Shown here: positions 36,701 through 45,142 of the stretch, in pieces | Numbering within the stretch: the stretch's first letter is position 1 | Layout: each line of letters opens with the position of its first letter | Position numbers and translations under genes: made by a program | From: Sandaracinus amylolyticus | GTDB lineage: Bacteria; Myxococcota_A; Polyangia; Polyangiales; Sandaracinaceae | DNA: 64,000 nucleotides | Assembly (NCBI RefSeq): GCF_021631985.1 | Contig: NZ_CP070225.1 | Coordinates: forward strand, 10,230,001-10,294,000 | Direction: 5' to 3' | Notes under the pieces: model-generated | Seen by the model: only the letters and a program-made list of their open reading frames with translations | What the model was told of the DNA's origin: nothing | The model's database searches: none

Positions 36701-37215
36701 GCCCAGGTGCCGCCGAGCGCGTCGCTGAGGATCGGGCGCAGCGACGTGTCGCCCGCGCCGCCGCTCATGAGCATGAGGTTCGGCGTGGTGCCGTTGCTCG
36801 CGTCCTGATCGAGCACCTCGAGGCGATCGGCCATGCCCTGGCCGATCAGCGAGACGTACGCCTCGAACGCGCCGTCTCCGTCGACGTCGATGCCGAAGCC
36901 CCACGCGAACGCGACGAGCGCGCCGCTCTGCCGCGGATCGTCCTCCACGCGGACGCGCAGGTAGAGGTAGGTGCCGTCCTGCGCGGTCTGGTACGCGGGC
37001 GAGCTCCCGGCGCCGATGATGTTGCGGTGATCGCGCGCGTCGTCGGTGCAGGGATCCTGCGAGGGCATCGCGGTGGGATCGAGACAGCTCACCGCGGAGA
37101 ACGCCGCGTCCGGCGGATAGGCCGGCGGCGGCACCTGCGCGGACGCGCTCGCCGGCGCGAAGAGCGCCGCGACGATCAGCGCGAACGCCGTGATCTCAGC
37201 GATCGATCGATTCAC
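33718..37215 (-). CDS. Giant secreted Cys-rich protein with thrombospondin type 3 repeats
   Basis: A 1165-aa secreted protein. In order: signal peptide (ALIVAALFAPASASAQ), an N-terminal beta domain with WGFGIDVDGDGAFEAYVSL (about 30-220), roughly ten Cys-rich repeats of the form C-x2-A-x-DCDDGN-x-CT-x-DAC-x-AG-x-C (about 230-770), then about 18 Ca-binding TSP3 repeats (DTDGDGTPDYLDPDDDGDG) and a C-terminal helix with basic end (LIVLAMIALALAQRRRTR), a MYXO-CTERM-like anchor. Such proteins coat or extend from the surface and bind calcium. GTG 37215 overlaps the end of the OmpA gene by 20 bp, so they are co-transcribed. Confidence 0.85.
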   Translation of the reverse strand: MNRSIAEITAFALIVAALFAPASASAQVPPPAYPPDAAFSAVSCLDPTAMPSQDPCTDDARDHRNIIGAGSSPAYQTAQDGTYLYLRVRVEDDPRQSGALVAFAWGFGIDVDGDGAFEAYVSLIGQGMADRLEVLDQDASNGTTPNLMLMSGGAGDTSLRPILSDALGGTWARVTQAPPPGTNFCPDDTDPAGDFFITVAVPLDVLADFGALGGAIAYAGSSSEFSGIQNDFVCADGRPAACTTGADCPSGVCLEGVDRCAPPVVPVFLGCVDDATAPGVDTGCTASTPTCVQTPTGSACVGCTSATDCGDGNACTADACVAGTCVRTPLPASTLCAGGVCNGSTSAPACVACLDDEAGGGTDSGCSASTPFCDASSATCVACLGASDCDDGNGCTNDACSAGICSHTDRATGDACTGGVCDASGATPECVTCIDDAGGTSQDSGCTAGAPVCDTSGASPVCRGCTVAADCDDGNECTTDACSAGACTATPRAAGTTCATGVCDGAASAPECAPCLDDSTGTGVDSGCSAGSPFCDDRGATSVCVGCVADADCDDGLECTTDACTAGACMATPRGPGAPCSTGVCDGTAGASACVACVDDAGAGATDAGCDTSAPICDAGECVACVDDASGGDRDTGCGGTAALCDESGATPVCVVCFDDGAGLDPGCAAPDEVCVSSAGTRVCVTCGDTATGTGMDFGCEAPAPLCVPRDDGVVCVECSDDSTCSAAERCNVALGECVPRCTSDAECAAPTPICDGGLCVECVVDETCAGFEICDDGGACSPPDSDGDGVDDVTDVDDDDDGIPDADELGTDRSLDADDDGVPDYADPDAVECDDTDADGACDTLVRDVDFDEDGIPNHLDLDADGDGLTDLREGGGIDADGDGRVDGLTDADRDGLDDRLLASPLPLRDTDGDDHRDFLDVDSDGDGLTDTHEAGGEDADGDGRIDDGDDADRDGLPDVVDGTPLPGPDTDDDGTPDWRDVDTDGDGAPDATEGTDGDHDGTPDRTPSGEDSDGDGLDDAFDPDDGGTRPEEPDTDGDGTADWRDPDDDGDGVPTSDEDVNDDGEPDDDDTDGDGTPDYLDPDDDGDGISTIDEDVNDNGDPRDDDSDGDGTPDYLDPSASVQPGGFSGGALCAASPGSRPSGPALIVLAMIALALAQRRRTR

Positions 37216-39070
37216 TCGTGGCCTCGCTTTCGCCCTGCTCGATGCCCGCGTGCTCGCCGGGGATGTGGAACTCGACGCGACGGTTCTGCGCGTGCTCGTC
37301 GCGCGTCGTCGCGTTCGGGATGCGCGGTCGATCGGGGCCGTAGCCGCGCGCTTCGAGGCGCGACGGATCGACGCCGTGCTCGACGAGGAAGCGCACCACC
37401 GACTCGGCGCGGCGCTGGCTGAGCTGCATGTTGCGGTCGCGACGACCGCGCGAGTCGGTGTGGCCCTCGACGATCACGCGCGCGATCTCGGGGTGCGAGT
37501 TGATCACGCGCGCGACGTTCTCGAGCAGCGGGAAGCTGCGCGCGAGGATCTGATGGCCGTTGGTGCGGAAGAAGACGGCCTCGAGGATCTCGAGTCGATC
37601 TCCCTCGATCACGACGCGCTGCTGCTCGCGACAGCCGCGGTTCTCGGGCGGGCCCGGCTCGTCGGGGCAGTTGTCGAGGCGATCGACGACGGTGTCGGCG
37701 TCGCGATCGGGATCGGGGCAGCCGCGGTTCGCCGCGGGGCCGGGCTCGCGGCGGCACGCGTCGCTCGCGTCGAGCACTCCGTCCTGATCGTCGTCGGGAT
37801 CGGGGCAGCCGTCCTCGTCCTGCCAGCCGTCGGCGTCCTCGGGATCGCTCACGCACCGATCGACGTCGTCGCGCAGTCCGTCGCCGTCGGTGTCGGGGAT
37901 CTCGTCGGGGCAGCCATCCTCGTCGTCGAAGCCGTTCTGGGTCTCGGGCTCGAGGCGACAGACGTCGGAGGTGTCGAGGATGCCGTCGCGATCGTCGTCG
38001 CGGTCGGGGCATCCGTCGGTGTCCTCGAACGCATCGATGTCCTCGGGCTCGTCGGGGCAGCGATCGTCCTGATCGAAGATGCCGTCGCCGTCGCGATCAC
38101 GCGGCGCGGTCTCGGGCGGCGTGGCCCAACCGACGTTGAGCACCGCGCGCAGATCGGGGCTGCCGAGGCCGCGCCACAAGCCCGGGCCCGCGGCCGCGCC
38201 GATCACGACGCCGCTCGCGTGGAAGAACCGGATCCCACCGGTCGCCTCGAGCGCGGTGCTCGTGCGCTCCGACGGATCGGAGAGCGACGTGTCGCCGTAG
38301 ATCTGCGCGTGCAGATCGAAGTGCGTGCGCGGCTCGCCCTCCGCGGTCCACACCGGGAGCGCGAGGCCGAGCCCGTAGAGCAGCTCGTGACCGAACGCGA
38401 GGTTCGACACGTCGCTCTCCGACTCCTCGCGGATGCGCACGCCGACGTTGAGCACGATGCGCAGCACACCCGCGCGCAGCTCGCCGAGCAGCTGCGGGAC
38501 GAACGTGACCGTCGGCTCGCCGCGATAGCTCGACGCGTCGCCGGGATCCGACGTCGGGAACGTGACCGTCGCCTGCAGCGCGAGCGCGCCGACGTCGTCC
38601 GCTTCGCCGAAGAGCCGCACGCGCGCGCCGGCGTACGCATCGCCGAGACCGGGGCCGCCGCGTGGGCCCGATCCGAGCGCGGCGATCTCGGCCTCGTCGT
38701 CGCCCTCCATCACGAGCACCACGGGCAGCCCCGCGTACACGACGAGGCGATCCCAGAGCCCGAGCGAGAGCCCGACGGTGCCGACGAGCTCGTGCTCGAC
38801 GACGGAGAGCGACTCGCTCGACGCGTCGCCGCGCATCCGCTCCCACACCAGCGGATCGAGCGCGTAGTCGAGCGTGAGCAGCACGCCGAAGCGCAGATGA
38901 CCGAGGTCGGTCGGGCGCCTCAGGTGGAAATCGTCCTCGGGTGTTTCGCCGGGCCGATAACGATCGAGAGTGGCGGCAGGCTGCGCTGTCGCGGCTGGGC
39001 CGAAGAGGCTCGCGGCGAGGATCAGCGCTGCGCAGGCCGCGCGGACGTTCGCGGGCGGTGCGTCGAGCAT
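37196..39070 (-). CDS. OmpA-family protein with TSP3 linker
   Basis: A 624-aa outer-membrane protein. A signal peptide (ALILAASLFGPAATAQ) is followed by a barrel of about 300 residues (LRFGVLLTLDYALDPLVWE, LGLWDRLVVYAGLP, HFDLHAQIYGD), then four TSP3-type repeats with Asp triplets (DRDGDGIFDQDDRCPDEPED; DGDGLRDDVDRC) and a C-terminal peptidoglycan-binding OmpA domain (VEGHTDSRGRRDRNMQLSQRRAESV; EARGYG). It links the outer membrane to the wall and is common in myxobacteria. The gene lies 69 bp after the GspC-like gene and overlaps the giant TSP3 gene. Confidence 0.88.
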   Translation of the reverse strand: MLDAPPANVRAACAALILAASLFGPAATAQPAATLDRYRPGETPEDDFHLRRPTDLGHLRFGVLLTLDYALDPLVWERMRGDASSESLSVVEHELVGTVGLSLGLWDRLVVYAGLPVVLVMEGDDEAEIAALGSGPRGGPGLGDAYAGARVRLFGEADDVGALALQATVTFPTSDPGDASSYRGEPTVTFVPQLLGELRAGVLRIVLNVGVRIREESESDVSNLAFGHELLYGLGLALPVWTAEGEPRTHFDLHAQIYGDTSLSDPSERTSTALEATGGIRFFHASGVVIGAAAGPGLWRGLGSPDLRAVLNVGWATPPETAPRDRDGDGIFDQDDRCPDEPEDIDAFEDTDGCPDRDDDRDGILDTSDVCRLEPETQNGFDDEDGCPDEIPDTDGDGLRDDVDRCVSDPEDADGWQDEDGCPDPDDDQDGVLDASDACRREPGPAANRGCPDPDRDADTVVDRLDNCPDEPGPPENRGCREQQRVVIEGDRLEILEAVFFRTNGHQILARSFPLLENVARVINSHPEIARVIVEGHTDSRGRRDRNMQLSQRRAESVVRFLVEHGVDPSRLEARGYGPDRPRIPNATTRDEHAQNRRVEFHIPGEHAGIEQGESEATSESIDR

Positions 39071-39139
39071 TCCGCGACAGGTTACGCCAAGCGGAGAAAC
39101 ATCCGCCAGTCTTCGAATTCTGGGGTCGGGGAGATCCTC

Positions 39140-39985
39140 TCAGCGATCGACGAGATCGACCGTGATCTCTCGGGGTGCGCCGTCGCGCTCGACGATCACG
39201 ACGTGGCGTCCCGGTGAGCGCGCGCGGGTCATCGCGTCGAGCCACGCGTCGGGCCCGTCGAGCCCGAGGCCGTCCATCGAGGTGAGCAGGTCTCCGCTGC
39301 GCAGGCCGAGCGTCGTGAGCGGATGGGTGCGACCGATCCCGAGCACGCGCACCGCCATGCGACCATCGCGGGTCGGCGCGGGCATCGCGCGCAGGCGCGC
39401 GAACGCGGGCTCGGCGACCAGGCGATCGAGCGCGCTGCGCTCGAGCTCGATGCGATCGTCGAGCAGCCGCGCACCGGCGATCGGGGTGCTCGTGGTGGTG
39501 GCGCGGACGAGCGTGGTCGGCTCGCGCGCGGCGAACATCGAGAGCAGGCACCGCGTGCCGTCCTTCTCGAGCTCGAGGTGCTCGCGCTCGATGCGCTCGA
39601 TCGTGCCGGGCTCGATCGTCGTGCCGAGCGTGACGATCTCGGTCGGGCCGGAGGGGCGCGCGATCATCGCGAGCGGTGCGTCGCGGTGCAGGTAGGTCGC
39701 GACGAGGCGCAGGCCCGGGGGACACTCGGCGGGCGCGGTCGTGGTGGTCGTGACGGCGGTCGCGGTCGGGGGCGGCTCGTCGCACGGGATCGGGCCGCGC
39801 TGATCGAAGACGTTGCGCGTGAGGATCTCGCACGCGCGATCGGTGGGCGCGCTCGAGGGCGGCGCGCTCGCGCGTCGGCGCGACGGTGGGGCCGAGAGCA
39901 GCGCGAGCGAGACGAGATCGTTCGTCGTGCGCGCGGCGAAGAGCGCGACGAGCGCGAGGGTGACGACGATCACCGTGCGGGCCAT
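39140..39985 (-). CDS. GspC-like type II secretion protein with PDZ domain
   Basis: A 281-aa product from ATG 39985 (ATG 40006 adds seven residues). It has an N-terminal membrane helix (VIVVTLALVALFAA), a homology-region-like domain (CEILTRNVFDQRGPIPC, LVATYLHRDAPLAMIA) and a C-terminal PDZ-like domain (MAVRVLGIGRTHPLTTLGLRSGDLLTSMDGLGLDGPDAWLDAM). This is the GspC layout: anchor, HR domain, PDZ, which contacts the secretin and exported substrates. No other gsp gene is nearby, so it may be a GspC-like protein used for the surface proteins encoded downstream. Confidence 0.72.
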   Translation of the reverse strand: MARTVIVVTLALVALFAARTTNDLVSLALLSAPPSRRRASAPPSSAPTDRACEILTRNVFDQRGPIPCDEPPPTATAVTTTTTAPAECPPGLRLVATYLHRDAPLAMIARPSGPTEIVTLGTTIEPGTIERIEREHLELEKDGTRCLLSMFAAREPTTLVRATTTSTPIAGARLLDDRIELERSALDRLVAEPAFARLRAMPAPTRDGRMAVRVLGIGRTHPLTTLGLRSGDLLTSMDGLGLDGPDAWLDAMTRARSPGRHVVIVERDGAPREITVDLVDR

Positions 39986-40116
39986 GCGATGCGCACAGCA
40001 ACGCACGTGCCCTGCGAGGATCGGCGGGGATCGTGCGCGCCGCGCTGACGTTCCGTCACGCGAGCGGCGCGTCTCGCTGACGAGCTGTCCTCGGGAACGA
40101 AGCGGCGCGCGCGCCG

Positions 40117-40122
40117 TACGCT
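40117..40122 (+). promoter_or_regulatory. TAnnnT -10-like box, leaderless spacing
   Basis: TACGCT ends 6 nt before GTG 40129, again with no ribosome site between. Confidence 0.4.
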
Positions 40123-40128
40123 GCGCGA

Positions 40129-41886
40129 GTGAGCCGCAACTTCCACACGGTGCACGTGCGCAGCGACGATCCCGCCGAGCTCGCGCGCGCGATCACGCGC
40201 TGGCTCGAGGGCGAGGGGTTCGAGCGGGTGGGCCCGCGTGCGCGCGCCGATCGCGTGGTGCGCATCTCCGCGCCGAAGCACGGCTGGGTGACGATCGTCG
40301 ACGAGGGCTACCAGGCGAGCGAGATCGCGCGCGTCGCGACCGAGCGCAGCGCGCGCATCGCGGTCGAGGCGTACTGCGAGGCGAGCGCGATCGTGTGGCT
40401 CGCGCTGGTGCGCGGCGGCGAGCCGGCGGGCGGGTGGGGGATCGACGAGGCGCCCGCTCCGGGCGTGATCGACGAGATCGGGATCGAAGGGCTCGAGCGC
40501 GGCGCGCTGAGCGCGCGGTGGGACGACGCGGTTCGCGAGATCTTCCCGGAGACCGCGCTCGCGGTGGCGGCGCAGATGCTGCGCATCGACGTCGCGCGGA
40601 TGTTCGACGAAGCGGAGCTCCGCGGCGGGATCGCGGTGCGCGCGCGCCGCGCGAAGGACACGTGGACGCCGCGCGAGGTGGAGGGCCCCGTCGCGCTCGA
40701 GCTCACTGCGTATCCGGGCGACGTGCTCTTCGTCGATCGCGAGGTCGAGCTCCGCGTCGGTGTGGAGTCGCGCGGCGGCGCGGGGCGGGGCATCGAGGTG
40801 CGCTTCGAGGACGAGCAGGATTTGTTCGAGCTGCGTGCCCTCACGATCGACGGCGTGGGCACGTTCGCGATCGAGTCGAACGTCGCGCGGGTGCCCGACC
40901 TGCGGATCGCCGCGGGGCTCGTCGAGACGCCCGACACCGGGTCGATGACGCGCCGCGAGGCCGATCGCGCGTGGGCCGAGATCGCGAAGCGACGCTTCAC
41001 GATGACGATCGCGGCGCACACCGAGCGCGAGGGCGAGGGGGTGCTGCGCTGCGCGATCGGCGATGCGTCGTGCTCGCTCGGGACGCGCGTCTCGTGGCAG
41101 CCCCATCGCCCGCGGCGCACGCTCGACGTTGCACGCGACCGCGATCTCTACGCGATGCACCTGATGACGCGGCGCTTCGGCACCGTGAGCTTCGCGGGAT
41201 CGCTCGCCGACGCGTGGGCGTGGGCGCGCCCGCACGTCGAGCGCTGGTGCGACCGCGTGCAGGGCTCGTGGTGGGCGACGATCGGCACGCGCATCGTCGC
41301 GCACGATCGCGAGGGCGCGATCGCCGCGATCGCGGGCGGGCCCGCGGAGTGGGCGACGCTGCACGCGCCGGGCGTGATGTTCGGGTGCTTCGGCAGCGAG
41401 CCCGGCAGGGTGTTCGACGGACAGGAGCCCGTCGTCGTGCTCACGCTGCACGAGCCGATCGACGGCGAGGACGACGCGTCGTCGCTCCGCGGGATCCTCG
41501 ACGACGCGATGCGATCGGGCGTCGGGCTCGGCGCGCTGATGGCCTCGTGGGAGAACGCGCCGACCCACAACGACGCGACGATCTGGGAGAAGGTCGCGGT
41601 CGGGCACAGCGACGCGCTGCGCTACCGCTCGTGGCACGTCGAGCGCGTGCGCGGGCTCGATCACGACGGCGTGTGGCTCGGCGCGACCCACCTCGCGCGC
41701 GTGAGACTCGCGGCGCTGCCCGACTTCGTCGAGGTCGAGCGGCTCGGCCCCGCGGTTCGCCTGACCGTGCCCCGCGCCCGACGTCGCGCCGAGCTGCGCG
41801 CGATCGAAGACGTGCTCGACGCGGTGATGCCCTCGCGCGACGCCGCCGAGGCGTGGGAAGCCGCGCACCCGGGGCGCTGGCGTTGA
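40129..41886 (+). CDS. 585-aa protein of unknown function
   Basis: I do not recognise a family. The N-terminus (HVRSDDPAELARAITRWLEGEGFERV) resembles a small alpha/beta module found in immunity- or phage-type proteins, but this is not enough to assign one. The middle is mostly beta (VALELTAYPGDVLFVDREVELRVGVESRGG; FEDEQDLFELRALTIDG). A Trp-rich region (WAWARPHVERWCDRVQGSWWATIGTR) and a C-terminal domain with VRLAALPDFVEVERLGPAVRLTV follow. No signal peptide or membrane segment, so it is cytoplasmic. It precedes sctR by 44 bp on the same strand and may be related to it. Confidence 0.7.
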   Translation: MSRNFHTVHVRSDDPAELARAITRWLEGEGFERVGPRARADRVVRISAPKHGWVTIVDEGYQASEIARVATERSARIAVEAYCEASAIVWLALVRGGEPAGGWGIDEAPAPGVIDEIGIEGLERGALSARWDDAVREIFPETALAVAAQMLRIDVARMFDEAELRGGIAVRARRAKDTWTPREVEGPVALELTAYPGDVLFVDREVELRVGVESRGGAGRGIEVRFEDEQDLFELRALTIDGVGTFAIESNVARVPDLRIAAGLVETPDTGSMTRREADRAWAEIAKRRFTMTIAAHTEREGEGVLRCAIGDASCSLGTRVSWQPHRPRRTLDVARDRDLYAMHLMTRRFGTVSFAGSLADAWAWARPHVERWCDRVQGSWWATIGTRIVAHDREGAIAAIAGGPAEWATLHAPGVMFGCFGSEPGRVFDGQEPVVVLTLHEPIDGEDDASSLRGILDDAMRSGVGLGALMASWENAPTHNDATIWEKVAVGHSDALRYRSWHVERVRGLDHDGVWLGATHLARVRLAALPDFVEVERLGPAVRLTVPRARRRAELRAIEDVLDAVMPSRDAAEAWEAAHPGRWR

Positions 41887-41905
41887 TGCACGATTGACGC
41901 GCTCG

Positions 41906-41930
41906 CGCGCCGCGACGACCATGCGGCGCG
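41906..41930 (+). promoter_or_regulatory. Hairpin abutting the sctR start codon
   Basis: CGCGCCGC (41906-41913) and GCGGCGCG (41923-41930) form a perfect 8-bp stem that ends at the base before ATG 41931. An AGGAGG lies just inside the coding sequence. The structure could limit translation initiation. Confidence 0.5.
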
Positions 41931-42608
41931 ATGCAGGAGGCCGGCGTCGCGGGGCTGCCGCTCGTCACGATCGTCGCGCTCGGCGCGCTGACGCTGCTGC
42001 CCTTCGTCTTCATGACGGCGACGAGCTTCGTGAAGATCTCGGTGGTCTTCTCGATCCTCCGCAACGCGCTGGGCGCGGGGCAGGTGCCGAGCGGGACGAT
42101 CATCACCGCGCTCGCCGCGATCCTCACGCTCTACGTGATGGCCCCCGTGGGCTCGCAGATCGTCGATGCGACCGCGCCCGCGGTGGCGCGCATCGATCGC
42201 GTCGATCCGATGTCGACCAGCGACGCGCTCTTCGAGGCGGTGGTGCTCGGCGTCGCGCCGCTGCGTGCGTTCCTGGAGCGCAACGCCGGCGCGCGCGAGC
42301 TGCGGCTCTTCCTCGACCTCGCGCGTCGCGCCCGCCCCGCGGATCAGCGTGCCGACGTGAGCGAGCACGACCTCCTGATCGTGCTGCCGGCGTTCGTGAT
42401 CACCGAGCTGAGCGAGGCGTTCCAGATCGGGTTCCTGGTGTTCGTCCCGTTCCTGGTCGTCGAGATGGTCGTCGCGAACGTGCTGCTCGCGCTCGGGATG
42501 AACGCGCTGTCGCCGACGCAGGTGAGCATGCCGTTCAAGCTGCTGCTCTTCGTGCTCGTCGACGGTTGGTACCTCCTGGCACGTGCCCTCGTGCTCGGAT
42601 ACAGCTGA
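41931..42608 (+). CDS. sctR: Type III secretion export apparatus protein SctR
   Basis: A 225-aa inner-membrane protein of the SctR/FliP/YscR family, part of the core export gate. Matching motifs: LTLLPFVFMTATSFVKISVVFSILRNALG, PSGTIITALAAILTLYVMAP, the loop region FLERNAGARELRLFLDLARR, then DLLIVLPAFVITELSEAFQIGF and LGMNALSPTQVSMPFKLLLFVLVDGW. Length is typical. The lack of a long signal sequence and the SxxEL variant resemble the injectisome/myxobacterial T3SS group more than flagella. No other export-gate or needle gene is in the window, so it is an orphan here. Confidence 0.92.
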   Translation: MQEAGVAGLPLVTIVALGALTLLPFVFMTATSFVKISVVFSILRNALGAGQVPSGTIITALAAILTLYVMAPVGSQIVDATAPAVARIDRVDPMSTSDALFEAVVLGVAPLRAFLERNAGARELRLFLDLARRARPADQRADVSEHDLLIVLPAFVITELSEAFQIGFLVFVPFLVVEMVVANVLLALGMNALSPTQVSMPFKLLLFVLVDGWYLLARALVLGYS

Positions 42609-42730
42609 TCTCGATCACGCGAGCCGATCCGAGCTGTGGCGCGATGCCACGTTCGTGCGGAATTCGTGGCGCAACGGTGCGCTTCCGCCTTGTCACGGCC
42701 GGTCTCGTGCCCGACGTGGGAGCGGGCCAG

Positions 42731-45142
42731 ATGGACGATCCCCACGACTTCACGACGATGCAGCACCCCAGCCCCGAGGCGCTCGCGCTGGTCGCCGGGA
42801 TCGAGCACTACGCGATCGTCGTCCTCGACACCGAGGGCCACGTGCTCACGTGGAACCAGGGCGCGCGGCTGATGAAGGGCTGGGACGAGGCGGAGATCGT
42901 CGGCCGCAGCTTCACGCTCTTCTACACCGAGGAGGATCAGCGCGCGGGCAAGCCGCATCGCCTGCTCGCCGAGGCGGTCGCGCTCGGGCGCATCGAGGAC
43001 GAGGCGTGGCGCGTGCGCAAGGACGGCACGCGCTTCTGGGCCGACGTGGTGATCACCGCGCTGCGCGACGAGCGAGGCGCGCTGCGCGGCTTCGTGAAGG
43101 TCGTGCGCGATCTGACCGAGCGTCGCGAGGCCGAGCAGGCGCTGCGACGGAGCGAGGATCGCCTCCGCCTGCTCGTCGAGAGCGTGAAGGACTACGCGTT
43201 CTTCATGCTCGAGCCCGATGGTCGCATCGCGACGTGGAACCCGGGCGCCGAGCGCATCAAGGGGTGGACCGCGCGCGAGGTGATCGGGCGAGACCTCTCG
43301 ATCTTCTATCCCGCCGACGCGGTCGCGCGCGGACGTCCGAGCGAGCTCCTGCGCATCGCGACGGAGGAAGGACGCGTCGAGGAGGAGGGCTGGCGCGTTC
43401 GGAAGGACGGCTCGCGCTTCTGGGCCGACGTCGTGATCTCGCGCGTGCAGGACGAGAGCGGGCGCCTCGTCGGGTTCTCGAAGGTCACGCGCGATCTCAC
43501 CGCGCGCCGCGCGATCGACGACGCGCTGCGAGCGAGCGAGGAGCGCTGGCGCCTGCTCGTCGCGAGCGTGAAGGACTACGCGATCTTCATGCTCGATCGT
43601 GACGGTCGCGTCGCGACGTGGAACGCGGGCGCCGAGCAGCTCCAGGGCTATCGCGCCGCGGAGGTGATCGGGCGGCACTTCGACGTCTTCTACGGGGACG
43701 ACGAGCGCGCGATGGGCAAGCCCGCGCGCGAGCTGGTGATCGCGGAGCGCGAGGGACGCCACGAGGACGAGGGCTGGCGCGTTCGCAAGGACGGCTCGCG
43801 CTTCTGGGCGAACGTGGTGATCAGCGCGATGCGCGACGCGAACGGCGCGCTGCTCGGGTTCACCAAGGTGACGCGCGATCAGACCGAGCAGCGGCGCGCC
43901 ACGCGCAGGCTCGAGGCGCGGGCGCGGCAGCAGGAGGCGATGGCGGAGCTCGGCCTCGCGGCGCTGCGCGATCGTGATCCCGAGGCGGTCGCGGAGCGCG
44001 TCGTGCGATCGATCGCCGACGTGCTGGGCGCCGATCGCGTCGCGCTGCTCGTCGGCGACGGCGAGGGCATGCGCGTCGCGGCGGGCCTCGGCTGGTCCGA
44101 AGGCACGATCGGCGCGCGGCTCGTGCTCGACGGTCGAACCCTCGCGGGGCACGTCGCGGCGACACGCGAGGCCGCGGTGGTCGACGACTTCGAGCACGCG
44201 TCGTTCGTGCGCTCTCCGCTCGAGCAGGAGCACGGCGTGCGAAGCGGCGTCGCGGTGGTGGTGCCCGCGCTGGAGAGCTCGGCGCGACCCTACGGCGTGA
44301 TCGTCGCGCTGCGGACGCGGCCGAACGCGGTCGACCCCGAGGACGTGAGCTTCCTGCGCGGCGTGGCGAACGTCGTCGCGGCCGCGGTCGCGCGGCGCGC
44401 CGACGAGGAGCAGCTGCGCGCGGCCGAGCTCGCCGCGGCCGAGCAGCGCCACGAGGTGCGGGTGCGCGACGAGTTCATCTCGATCGCCGCGCACGAGATG
44501 CGCACGCCGCTCAACGCGCTGCAGCTCAGCGTGCACGCGCTCGATCGTGTGCTCGGCGCGGACGCGACCGCGCCGGTGCGCAAGCGCATGGCGAGCGCGC
44601 TGCGGCAGACGCGGCGCCTCGGACTGCTCGTCGATCGACTGCTCGACACTTCGCGCATCGTGTCGGGCCATCTCGACGTCGTGCCCGAGCCCGTCGATCT
44701 CGCGGAGCTCGCGCACGAGGTGGTCGACACGTTCCAGGACGCGGCGCAGCACGCGGGCAGCGAGCTCACCGTCGTGGCCGAGGGCGATGCGACGGGCGAG
44801 TGGGACCGCACGCTGCTCACGCAGGTCGCGACCAACCTCGTCGCGAACGCGATCCAGTACGGCGCGGGCAAGCCGATCTGCGTGCGCACCGAGGGCGCCG
44901 GGGATCGCGCGCGCCTCGTCGTGGAGGATCGCGGCATCGGCATCGGGCCCGACGATCTCGAGCGCATCTTCGACCGGTTCCAGCGTGCGTCCCCGACGCG
45001 CCACGTCGCGGGGCTCGGGCTCGGTCTCTACATCACGCGCGAGATCGCGTGTCGTCACGGCGGCCACGTCCACGTGGAGAGCCGGCCCGGCGAGGGCGCG
45101 CGCTTCGTGGTGGAGCTGCCGCGCGCGCGGAGCCGCGCGTGA
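42731..45142 (+). CDS. Histidine kinase with three PAS domains and a GAF domain
   Basis: An 803-aa soluble sensor kinase. Three PAS modules of about 120 residues follow each other, each with a conserved start (IEHYAIVVLD; VKDYAFFML; VKDYAIFML), a core WN-x-GA and an end RKDGTRFWADVVI / GFVKVVRDLTERR. Then come a GAF domain (about 430-570), an H-box EFISIAAHEMRTPLN, an N-box TNLVANAIQYG, G1 DRGIGIG and G2 GLGLGLYI. No membrane segment, so it senses cytoplasmic cues. ATG 42731 is chosen for its gggagc ribosome site; the open frame extends upstream without a better start. A receiver gene overlaps its stop (GTGA). Confidence 0.92.
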   Translation: MDDPHDFTTMQHPSPEALALVAGIEHYAIVVLDTEGHVLTWNQGARLMKGWDEAEIVGRSFTLFYTEEDQRAGKPHRLLAEAVALGRIEDEAWRVRKDGTRFWADVVITALRDERGALRGFVKVVRDLTERREAEQALRRSEDRLRLLVESVKDYAFFMLEPDGRIATWNPGAERIKGWTAREVIGRDLSIFYPADAVARGRPSELLRIATEEGRVEEEGWRVRKDGSRFWADVVISRVQDESGRLVGFSKVTRDLTARRAIDDALRASEERWRLLVASVKDYAIFMLDRDGRVATWNAGAEQLQGYRAAEVIGRHFDVFYGDDERAMGKPARELVIAEREGRHEDEGWRVRKDGSRFWANVVISAMRDANGALLGFTKVTRDQTEQRRATRRLEARARQQEAMAELGLAALRDRDPEAVAERVVRSIADVLGADRVALLVGDGEGMRVAAGLGWSEGTIGARLVLDGRTLAGHVAATREAAVVDDFEHASFVRSPLEQEHGVRSGVAVVVPALESSARPYGVIVALRTRPNAVDPEDVSFLRGVANVVAAAVARRADEEQLRAAELAAAEQRHEVRVRDEFISIAAHEMRTPLNALQLSVHALDRVLGADATAPVRKRMASALRQTRRLGLLVDRLLDTSRIVSGHLDVVPEPVDLAELAHEVVDTFQDAAQHAGSELTVVAEGDATGEWDRTLLTQVATNLVANAIQYGAGKPICVRTEGAGDRARLVVEDRGIGIGPDDLERIFDRFQRASPTRHVAGLGLGLYITREIACRHGGHVHVESRPGEGARFVVELPRARSRA

